Assembly: GCA_003486385.1 (NCBI GenBank)
Contig: DNFT01000045.1
Span: 1 to 9,089, forward strand
DNA from: Eubacterium sp.
GTDB taxonomy: Bacteria; Bacillota; Clostridia; Lachnospirales; Lachnospiraceae
Direction: 5' to 3'
Length of the DNA stretch: 9,089 nt
Shown here: positions 1 to 5,287 of the stretch, one piece after another
How the letters are laid out: each line of letters opens with the position of its first letter
How positions within the stretch are numbered: position 1 is the first letter of the stretch
Made by a program: the position numbers and the translations under genes
Notes under the pieces: model-generated
The model's input: the letters and a program-made list of their open reading frames with translations, nothing else
Databases searched by the model: none
Told to the model about the DNA's origin: nothing

Positions 1-30
1 GTTTTGACCCCAACATCATAATAGAAAAAT

Positions 31-64
31 CACCGGCAATGTTTCACGTGAAACATTGCCGGTG
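31..64 (-). terminator. 34-bp perfect palindrome, likely terminator of the response-regulator gene
   Basis: Positions 31-64 are a perfect inverted repeat (17 bp per arm, arms beginning CACCGGCAATG). It starts 13 bp after the response-regulator stop codon, and on the minus strand it is followed at once by ATTTTTCT, the layout of an intrinsic terminator. On the plus strand the next bases (CAACATCATC) are not T-rich, so termination would act mainly on minus-strand transcripts. The centre of the palindrome is also an exact parS site, so one element may serve two roles. Confidence 0.7.
40..55. other. parS centromere-like site (ParB/Spo0J binding site)
   Basis: The 16-bp sequence TGTTTCACGTGAAACA is a perfect palindrome. 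It matches the consensus parS known from Bacillus subtilis and widely conserved among bacteria. ParB binds parS, loads as a CTP-dependent clamp, spreads on the DNA and recruits SMC near the origin. The location fits: it lies next to the yidC-jag-mnmE-mnmG-rsmG block, which in Bacillota is origin-proximal and usually adjoins parA/parB. parA and parB themselves are not in this window and may lie to the left. Confidence 0.93.
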
Positions 65-77
65 CAACATCATCATA

Positions 78-725
78 TCAATATGAAATCTTAATCAGGT
101 TATTCTTAATCGCAAATACTGCTGCCTGTGTTCTATCAGATACCGAAATCTTCTTAAATATATTAGACACATGATTCTTGACTGTTCTTTCGCTTATGTT
201 CAATCTGCTTGCAATTTCTTTGTTAAATAGTCCTTCTGCTAACAGCTTTAACACATCAATCTCTCTTCTTGTCAAATCATTCAATCTATCCATCGCCGTA
301 TCGCGAACCGAAACCGTCTCATTCAGTATTGGCATCAACTCCGGTTCTATATAAAGCTCACCATTATAAACCGAATGAATAGCCTTTCTCAAAGTCGTAG
401 AATCTGATTTCTTAAGTATATATCCATCACATCCCATATCTACAGCTTTCATAAGTAAATCGGGATTATCCGTTGCTGTAAGGAAAAGAACCTTTGAACT
501 AACCTTCTGGTCTTTCATTATCTCTAACACCTTCAAGCCATCCAGATTAGGCATATTAATGTCTAATAATACTATGTTAGGATTCACTTTACTGACAGCA
601 TTCAGGCATTCATATCCATCCGAAGCTTCAGCAACAACATTGATATCTCCCGTATTGTCAAGAATACACTTAACACCCTCTCTAACAATAGTATGATCAT
701 CCGCAATTATAACATTAATCGGCAT
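78..725 (-). CDS. DegU/NarL-type response regulator (receiver + LuxR HTH)
   Basis: This is a 215-residue two-domain transcriptional regulator of a two-component system. The receiver domain spans roughly residues 3-120, with the acidic pair Asp9/Asp10, the phosphoacceptor Asp55 (in IVLLDINMP), Thr83 and Lys105. A LuxR-type helix-turn-helix covers about 147-212 (LTRREIDVLKLLAEG, then ISERTVKNHVSNIFKK). The C-terminal stretch ERTVKNHVSNI...DRTQA resembles B. subtilis DegU closely, so phosphorylation-dependent DNA binding is the expected mechanism. The ATG start is supported by an AAGGAGG at 735-741, 9 nt upstream. No sensor kinase lies next to it, so it looks like an orphan or has a distant partner. 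A terminator-like palindrome holding parS follows the stop. The regulon cannot be read from sequence, and I give no gene symbol because DegU orthology is unproven. Confidence 0.93.
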   Translation of the reverse strand: MPINVIIADDHTIVREGVKCILDNTGDINVVAEASDGYECLNAVSKVNPNIVLLDINMPNLDGLKVLEIMKDQKVSSKVLFLTATDNPDLLMKAVDMGCDGYILKKSDSTTLRKAIHSVYNGELYIEPELMPILNETVSVRDTAMDRLNDLTRREIDVLKLLAEGLFNKEIASRLNISERTVKNHVSNIFKKISVSDRTQAAVFAIKNNLIKISY

Positions 726-780
726 CTACGCTTTCCTCCTTCAACATACCCGGCAGATAATCACCAAAGTATATTTTCAT

Positions 781-805
781 ATGTGGATGTAAAACTTATC
801 CACAT
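781..805. promoter_or_regulatory. Inverted repeat containing a perfect DnaA box
   Basis: ATGTGGAT (781-788) and ATCCACAT (798-805) form an 8-bp inverted repeat around 9 nt. The right arm contains a perfect DnaA box, TTATCCACA, at 796-804. The left arm holds a weaker opposite-strand copy, TGTGGATGT, at 782-790 (7 of 9). It sits about 60 bp upstream of the response-regulator start, so it could be a DnaA-responsive control element for that gene or part of an origin-associated box set. Confidence 0.5.
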
Positions 806-824
806 CAATATCATTTGTTATGTT

Positions 825-839
825 TAGTTTAATAAACTA
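825..839. promoter_or_regulatory. 15-bp palindrome, possible operator
   Basis: TAGTTTAATAAACTA is a 7-1-7 perfect palindrome lying about 100 bp upstream of the response-regulator start codon. Its size and position suit a dimeric DNA-binding protein. The binder is unknown, and autoregulation by the response regulator is one possibility. AT-rich palindromes of this length can arise by chance in such DNA. Confidence 0.3.
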
Positions 840-920
840 TTTGTGTATTTTTTTAATCACTTGATGAAGTCAGGGTCAAGGCATACTAATTTAAATGTAC
901 GGGCGTATAAATATAATATG

Positions 921-929
921 TTATACACA
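921..929 (+). other. DnaA box match in the intergenic region
   Basis: TTATACACA matches the DnaA box consensus TTATNCACA exactly. It lies in very AT-rich DNA 117 bp from the perfect box at 796-804. A single match is weak alone; two exact matches within 134 bp are more suggestive. Confidence 0.4.
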
Positions 930-1284
930 GTTGGTTATATATAGCATAGTTTGTCCCCAACATCCTCTGATAAATATATAATATAAATATATCCGACCGC
1001 AACAAAATGTAAATCTGTTTTCTAACACATAGTATTACCAATACTCTTTAAAACAAGGCAAATACCTTGATAAGTATATGTATACCACTAACCACTCATA
1101 CATTGTGTATACAATTCCACAATATATGACATTATAACATAGAATCTCTCAGTTATATATCTTATTGGCAAGTCAAATATTTTTCCTATAAGCTGCTGAA
1201 ATACCAACTAGTAAATTGGAACTATTATAAATAATTATATACTATAATTTGCTTTTTGAAAAGCTTATAATAAAAAAAACATGC

Positions 1285-1313
1285 TTGTCAGTTAATTTGT
1301 ATTATACTATACT
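1285..1313 (+). promoter_or_regulatory. Sigma-A-type promoter for the hydrolase gene
   Basis: TTGTCA (1285-1290) is followed after exactly 17 bp by TATACT (1308-1313), each one mismatch from consensus. Transcription would start near 1320, giving a 5' untranslated leader of about 95 nt before the chosen ATG at 1416. The leader contains the hairpin at 1338-1371. Confidence 0.65.
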
Positions 1314-1337
1314 GTATATAAAGTATGTTTCAAACAT

Positions 1338-1371
1338 AAGCAATCTGCCTCTGAGCGAAAGCAGATTGCTT
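1338..1371 (+). promoter_or_regulatory. 11-bp stem-loop in the hydrolase leader
   Basis: AAGCAATCTGC (1338-1348) pairs perfectly with GCAGATTGCTT (1361-1371) around a 12-nt loop. It lies between the promoter and the ribosome binding site. The following bases (TTGACAGC) are not a proper U-run, so it looks more like a 5' RNA structure or weak attenuator than an intrinsic terminator. The loop also contains a GAAA flanked by GC pairs, a possible small alternative fold. Confidence 0.45.
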
Positions 1372-1406
1372 TGACAGCACAGCTTCAATTAAAATCGCTC
1401 AGAAAT

Positions 1407-1410
1407 GAGG
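1407..1410 (+). promoter_or_regulatory. Ribosome binding site fixing the hydrolase start
   Basis: GAGG lies 5 nt upstream of the ATG at 1416. The in-frame TTG at 1371 has no Shine-Dalgarno sequence and falls inside the 3' arm of the leader hairpin, so 1416 is the better start. Confidence 0.6.
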
Positions 1411-1415
1411 TCCGT

Positions 1416-2390
1416 ATGAGTCACAATAAAAATAAACATCCCTTTCTGAAAATGACTGCCCTGGCACTTGGGTGCATGGCTGTCTACAATACCTATGAAT
1501 ATAATAAGGCAACCTCCGGAAACCACAATCATCGTGAAGAATGCCGCGTGTACACAGGACGTTTCGGTGATATATACTATAAGCATTATGGAAGCGGCAG
1601 CCCTGTTCTCCTGCTGCACACCCTTGAACCGTCAGCCAACATGTCCGAGTGGATAGCTGCAGCAACAGAGCTTGGCAAATCCCATTCCGTATACGTCATA
1701 GACCTACCGGGCTGCGGTTTTTCGGACAAGAGCACCATTGATTATTCCATCTATATGTACGCCCTTGCAGTCAACGATTTTGTGAAAAACAGAATCCTAA
1801 GACACCATGACACTGCTACGGGTATACATGCCGCTGCGATATCGACATCCTCTGCAATACTTATCTGTGCGGCATTGACAGCACCTAAGCTCTATTCCGG
1901 TTTATCCTTTATCAATCCGCAGGCTATGGAGACTACCTACTGTAATCCTTCTACCAAGCCTGTATTTGCAAAATGTATCCGTGCAGTATATAACACTCCT
2001 GTTATCGGTTCATTTATGTACAATCTTAAATACAACCGCGCTGCCATAATGGACAGGCTGTCCAAGGTATCCGGACTTGAAGTGGCACAGAAGAATGAGC
2101 TTGCCGATTCCATGTACGAGGCAGCTCACACCGGCGGCTATTACGGACGTTTTCTGCTGGCAAGCATACATGGCAACCTTTTAAACTCAGATATTGCCCA
2201 TATGCTGGCTAAGCTGTCAACACCTATACTCATTGTAACCGGCTCCGCCGACAGGCAGGCAAAAAAAGCACTGCCGGCCTTTGATATCGACAAGGAAAAT
2301 ATATCCTCCGTCATTCTCGAAGATATCAGCGCCCCACAGCTTGAATGTCCTGACAAGCTTGCCAGAATACTCAACAGCTTCTTCAATTAA
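1416..2390 (+). CDS. Alpha/beta-hydrolase-fold protein with atypical catalytic motifs
   Basis: This is a 324-residue protein. A basic N-terminus (MSHNKNKHPFLK) is followed by a short hydrophobic stretch at about residues 12-24, a weak signal or anchor segment. The fold is recognised from LLLHTLEPSANMSEW (oxyanion-loop region, about 65-79), VIDLPGCGFSDK (about 94-105), LYSGLSFINPQ and the late strand LIVTGSADRQ. The usual G-x-S-x-G nucleophile elbow appears as A-I-S-T-S around Ser143. Asp279 can be the acid. In the region normally carrying the catalytic His (H-x-P-x-x-E-x-P), the sequence is S-A-P-Q-L-E-C-P, so the His seems replaced by Ser305. It may have lost classical esterase chemistry or use another residue; substrate unknown. 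It stands alone on the plus strand, convergent with rsmG, where many relatives have noc/parAB. The ATG is chosen on its GAGG. No gene symbol is justified. Confidence 0.85.
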   Translation: MSHNKNKHPFLKMTALALGCMAVYNTYEYNKATSGNHNHREECRVYTGRFGDIYYKHYGSGSPVLLLHTLEPSANMSEWIAAATELGKSHSVYVIDLPGCGFSDKSTIDYSIYMYALAVNDFVKNRILRHHDTATGIHAAAISTSSAILICAALTAPKLYSGLSFINPQAMETTYCNPSTKPVFAKCIRAVYNTPVIGSFMYNLKYNRAAIMDRLSKVSGLEVAQKNELADSMYEAAHTGGYYGRFLLASIHGNLLNSDIAHMLAKLSTPILIVTGSADRQAKKALPAFDIDKENISSVILEDISAPQLECPDKLARILNSFFN

Positions 2391-2410
2391 ATATTTAAAA
2401 ACAGAATATT

Positions 2411-2458
2411 ATGAGCCGGATACACCACAATTTATAAATTGTGGTGTATCCGGCTCAT
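2411..2458. terminator. 48-bp perfect palindrome, bidirectional terminator
   Basis: Positions 2411-2458 are an uninterrupted perfect inverted repeat (24 bp per arm, arms starting ATGAGCCGGATACACC, centre TTTATAAA). It begins 20 bp after the hydrolase stop and lies 55 bp beyond the rsmG stop, so it separates two convergent genes. On the plus strand it is followed by TGTTATT. On the minus strand it is followed by AATATTCTGTTTTT. It can therefore serve as a shared terminator, though the U-runs are short or slightly displaced. Confidence 0.85.
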
Positions 2459-2513
2459 TGTTATTCAATACAGAAATTACTAATCATAATTCTCATTGCT
2501 ATACTCTATCAGC

Positions 2514-3227
2514 CTACTGCAGCGGCTCCTTCGCCGGCAGTCCCGCCTTTCTAGGATATTTCTTAGAGGTGGCTGCCGTCTTTTTTATTACAACAAATGT
2601 CCTGTCTATATCCGTATCCGGCAATGTAAGCCTGTGCACATCCGCTATCTCCCCGCCTAACAGCTTCACAGCTCTTTCAGCGGCTTTAAGCTCCTCATCA
2701 AGCTGTCCCGCCTTATATGCTATAAAACAGCCTCCGACCTTGACATAAGGAAGGCAGTACTCACTCAAGGTTGACAGATTCGCCACTGCGCGCGATACGC
2801 ACACATCGAATTTCTCACGGTAATCCCTGTTTTTCGCGTAGTCCTCCGCTCTTGCGTGGAGAGTCTCAATATTCTTTAGGGAGATCTGCCTGATGACCTC
2901 GTCTAAGAACTTGATTCTCTTGTTGAGCGAATCTAAAAGAGTAAAATCAGTATCCGGATACATTATCTTTAACGGTATGCCTGGAAAGCCCGCTCCCGTA
3001 CCGATATCCACAACCCTGTCTGTTTTTTTGAAGGAATATACACAATTTACCGCAAGACTGTCCACAAAATGTTTAATAACAACCTCATCATATTCAGTAA
3101 TACCTGTAAGGTTCATAAATTCATTCCACTCACACAGAAGCTTATGGAAGCTGTTAAGCTGCTCACACTGCAAATCAGTCGCATTATAACCAATTTTTTC
3201 CAGACTATCTCTTAAAAAATCTGCCAT
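2514..3227 (-). CDS. rsmG: 16S rRNA (guanine-527-N7)-methyltransferase RsmG (GidB)
   Basis: RsmG methylates N7 of G527 in the 530 loop of 16S rRNA using S-adenosylmethionine; loss in other bacteria gives low-level streptomycin resistance. The protein has 237 residues, the usual family length. Visible landmarks are NLTGIT (39-44), the SAM-binding motif DIGTGAGFPG (74-83), LLDSLNKR (97-104), RAE (126-128) and SRAVANL (145-151). The C-terminal YPRKAGLPAKEPL (224-236) is a family signature. The ATG at 3227 is preferred over a GTG at 3233 because AGGAG at 3235-3239 gives 7 nt spacing to the ATG but only 1 nt to the GTG. It follows mnmG by 55 bp and is probably the last gene of the operon, ending at the 2411-2458 terminator. 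Confidence 0.97.
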   Translation of the reverse strand: MADFLRDSLEKIGYNATDLQCEQLNSFHKLLCEWNEFMNLTGITEYDEVVIKHFVDSLAVNCVYSFKKTDRVVDIGTGAGFPGIPLKIMYPDTDFTLLDSLNKRIKFLDEVIRQISLKNIETLHARAEDYAKNRDYREKFDVCVSRAVANLSTLSEYCLPYVKVGGCFIAYKAGQLDEELKAAERAVKLLGGEIADVHRLTLPDTDIDRTFVVIKKTAATSKKYPRKAGLPAKEPLQ

Positions 3228-3234
3228 CAACACT

Positions 3235-3239
3235 CTCCT
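3235..3239 (-). promoter_or_regulatory. Ribosome binding site fixing the rsmG start
   Basis: AGGAG on the minus strand lies 7 nt from the ATG at 3227 and only 1 nt from the in-frame GTG at 3233, so translation should begin at the ATG. Confidence 0.7.
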
Positions 3240-3282
3240 AACTCTTTTTATATGTTATCTCTAAATGATATTTTCTGCCATG

Positions 3283-5163
3283 CTATCTTCTGCTCTCAAG
3301 GTACACTAACAGCACTGTAACATCCGCCGGTGACACGCCGGAGATTCGTGAGGCCTGTCCGATAGAACGTGGTCTAAAGCTCTTAAGCTTCTGTCTTGCC
3401 TCAAGTCTCAGGCTTCCAACCTCATCATAATCTATATTATCAGGTATCAGCTTCTTCTCAAGCTTCTTAAAGTGCTCAACCTGTCTTAGCTCCCTCTCAA
3501 TATATCCCTGATACTTTATATTTATATTAACCTGCTCGATGACATCCCAGGGAAGAGGCTTTCTGTCCTTATCAAGCTCCGCAATTGTCTCATAATCAAG
3601 CTCAGGGCGCTTTATGAGGTCTGCAAGCGATACACCGTTGTTGAGCGCAGTGCTGTTGTGTCTCGCGAGGAAATCGCACACTTCGTTTGTTCCACCTATC
3701 ATAACGCTGCTAAGGCGCTTTATCTCCTCAGCTATCGCTCTTCTCTTTTCCTCAACCTTTTCCATTCGCTCATCGGAAATAAGTCCAATCTCATGTCCCT
3801 TTGCCGACAGTCTTAAGTCCGCATTATCCTGTCTTAAAAGCAGCCTGTACTCTGCCCTTGAGGTCATCATTCTGTAAGGCTCATGGCTTTCCTTGGTGAC
3901 AAGGTCATCTATCAGCACTCCTATATAGGCCTCCGAACGGTCAAGAATCAAAGGCTCCCTTCCAAGAAGCTTCATTGCTGCGTTGATTCCGGCTATAAGT
4001 CCCTGCACCGCAGCCTCCTCATAGCCTGAACTTCCGTTTATCTGTCCACCTGAAAAAAGTCCGTGGACATTCTTGAACTCAAGTGAGGACTTAAGCTCCA
4101 CAGCATTGATACAGTCATACTCTATCGCATACGCGTTTCTTACAATCTTTACATTCTCAAGTCCCGGAACAGTGCGGTACATGGCATACTGTACATCCTC
4201 CGGGAGCGAGCTTGACATTCCGCCAAGATACATTTCGTTGGTATAATTGCCCTCCGGCTCAACAAAGACCTGATGTCTGTCCTTATCCGCAAATCTTACA
4301 ACCTTGTCCTCTATGGATGGACAATAGCGAGGGCCTGTGCCCTCTATCTTTCCCGAATACAATGGGGAGCGGTCGAGATTATCCCTTATAATCTTGTGGG
4401 TTTTCTCATTCGTATATGTAAGGTAGCACGATACCTGCTCCTTCTGTATATCGTCCGGGTTGGTTGTGAATGAAAACGGAACAATGTGCTTATCACCGAA
4501 CTGCTCCTCCATCTTTGAAAAATCGATTGAGCGCCTGTCCACACGCGCCGGTGTACCCGTCTTAAAGCGTCTCACTTCGATTCCAAGCCTCTTTAGGGCA
4601 TCGGTAAGGTGATTGGCAGCCTGAAGTCCATTAGGACCTGTATAGCTGCTCACATCGCCGTATATGCACCTAGCCTTGAGATATGTTCCTGTACAAAGCA
4701 CAACTGCGCGGCAGTGATATACAGCTCCGGAATATGTCTTTACACCTGTAACATTCCTGCCATCGTCCGTGAGAATATCCGCTACCTCCGCCTGACGGAC
4801 GGTAAGGTGCTCCGTATTCTCAATAGTTCTTCTCATCTGCCTGCTGTACTCCGACTTGTCAGCCTGCGCACGCAGGGAGTGAACTGCCGGTCCCTTGGAG
4901 CTGTTAAGCATCTTAGACTGGATGAATGTTTTGTCAATATTTTTGCCCATCTCTCCGCCCAATGCATCAAGCTCTCTAACAAGATGTCCCTTGGAGCTTC
5001 CGCCAATATTGGGATTACAAGGCATCATTGCAATGCTCTCAACGCTCACCGTGAACATGATTGTCTCAAGCCCCAGCCTGGCACAGGCAAGTGCTGCCTC
5101 GCATCCTGCATGTCCGGCGCCTACAACTACAACATCATAATTTTCCTCAAGATAATTTTCCAT
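3283..5163 (-). CDS. mnmG: tRNA uridine-5-carboxymethylaminomethyl modification enzyme MnmG (GidA)
   Basis: MnmG is the FAD-dependent partner of MnmE. Together they install a (carboxymethyl)aminomethyl group at C5 of wobble uridine 34 in tRNAs reading split codon boxes, using methylenetetrahydrofolate. The protein has 626 residues, a normal length. The Rossmann FAD motif GAGHAG is at 15-20, followed by MMPCNPNIGGSSKGHLVRE from about 47 with Cys49. KTGTPAR is at 201-207 and RYCPSIEDK at about 279-287 with the conserved Cys281. FSGGQINGSSGYEEAAVQG begins at 370. The C-terminal helical domain ends in RPRSIGQASRISGVSPAD, the region that contacts MnmE and tRNA. The ATG has AGGGGG 7 nt upstream. 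It sits between its partner mnmE and rsmG. The 124-bp gap to mnmE holds two hairpins near the ribosome binding site. Confidence 0.98.
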   Translation of the reverse strand: MENYLEENYDVVVVGAGHAGCEAALACARLGLETIMFTVSVESIAMMPCNPNIGGSSKGHLVRELDALGGEMGKNIDKTFIQSKMLNSSKGPAVHSLRAQADKSEYSRQMRRTIENTEHLTVRQAEVADILTDDGRNVTGVKTYSGAVYHCRAVVLCTGTYLKARCIYGDVSSYTGPNGLQAANHLTDALKRLGIEVRRFKTGTPARVDRRSIDFSKMEEQFGDKHIVPFSFTTNPDDIQKEQVSCYLTYTNEKTHKIIRDNLDRSPLYSGKIEGTGPRYCPSIEDKVVRFADKDRHQVFVEPEGNYTNEMYLGGMSSSLPEDVQYAMYRTVPGLENVKIVRNAYAIEYDCINAVELKSSLEFKNVHGLFSGGQINGSSGYEEAAVQGLIAGINAAMKLLGREPLILDRSEAYIGVLIDDLVTKESHEPYRMMTSRAEYRLLLRQDNADLRLSAKGHEIGLISDERMEKVEEKRRAIAEEIKRLSSVMIGGTNEVCDFLARHNSTALNNGVSLADLIKRPELDYETIAELDKDRKPLPWDVIEQVNINIKYQGYIERELRQVEHFKKLEKKLIPDNIDYDEVGSLRLEARQKLKSFRPRSIGQASRISGVSPADVTVLLVYLESRR

Positions 5164-5173
5164 TTTTTATCCC

Positions 5174-5202
5174 CCTGCATACCGCAGGCATTGCCTGCAG
5201 TA
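5174..5202 (-). promoter_or_regulatory. Two mutually exclusive hairpins at the mnmG ribosome binding site
   Basis: In the minus-strand transcript, positions 5202-5180 form a 10-bp stem (one U-G pair) around a 3-nt AAU loop, built on GCAGGC/GCCUGC. It ends 3 nt before the Shine-Dalgarno AGGGGG (5176-5171). The same CCUGC (5188-5184) can instead pair with GCAGG (5178-5174) around GGUAU, which would cover part of the Shine-Dalgarno. The first fold looks the stronger and leaves the site open. This is seen by base pairing only; regulatory use is inference. Confidence 0.4.
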
Positions 5203-5217
5203 CTGCCACCAATAAGT

Positions 5218-5242
5218 AGTTTGAAAATGTTTTTTTCAAACT
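5218..5242. other. AT-rich 10-bp stem-loop in the mnmE-mnmG gap
   Basis: AGTTTGAAAA (5218-5227) and TTTTCAAACT (5233-5242) form a perfect 10-bp stem with a 5-nt loop, 45 bp after the mnmE stop. Neither side has a clear T-run after the stem, so a strong terminator is unlikely. It may be an RNA processing or stability element, or have no role. Confidence 0.35.
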
Positions 5243-5287
5243 TTCATCCATGCGGCAAAGCACAGCCTCTCTTTTCTATAATATTTC

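Larger units (their letters stand above)
742..1284. other. Large AT-rich intergenic region between divergent genes
   Basis: No convincing gene is seen in the roughly 690 bp between the response-regulator start and the hydrolase start. The part described here is visibly AT-rich, with runs such as ATAAATATATAATATAAATATA near 970. It holds several short inverted repeats: 781-805, 825-839, AGTATT-ACC-AATACT at 1031-1045, CAAGG-N6-CCTTG at 1054-1069, and GCTTTT-TG-AAAAGC at 1251-1264. It also has DnaA-box matches at 796-804 and 921-929 and an 8-of-9 match on the minus strand at 1104-1112. The response-regulator promoter must lie here, but I found no strong minus-strand -35/-10 pair. The best is TTGACC at 874-879 with a poor -10. 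Strand composition and density of small palindromes suggest regulatory or replication-related DNA. Confidence 0.6.

Noticed and set aside
742..1284. tRNA, riboswitch or small protein gene in the large gap
   Set aside because: No tRNA-like fold, known riboswitch core, or ribosome binding site with a sensible open frame was seen.
1371..1415. TTG start adding 15 residues to the hydrolase
   Set aside because: No ribosome binding site precedes it and it lies in the 3' arm of the leader hairpin; the ATG at 1416 has GAGG 5 nt upstream.
2281..2748. Plus-strand open frame of 155 codons
   Set aside because: It overlaps the hydrolase 3' end, the terminator palindrome and rsmG, and looks like a chance frame.
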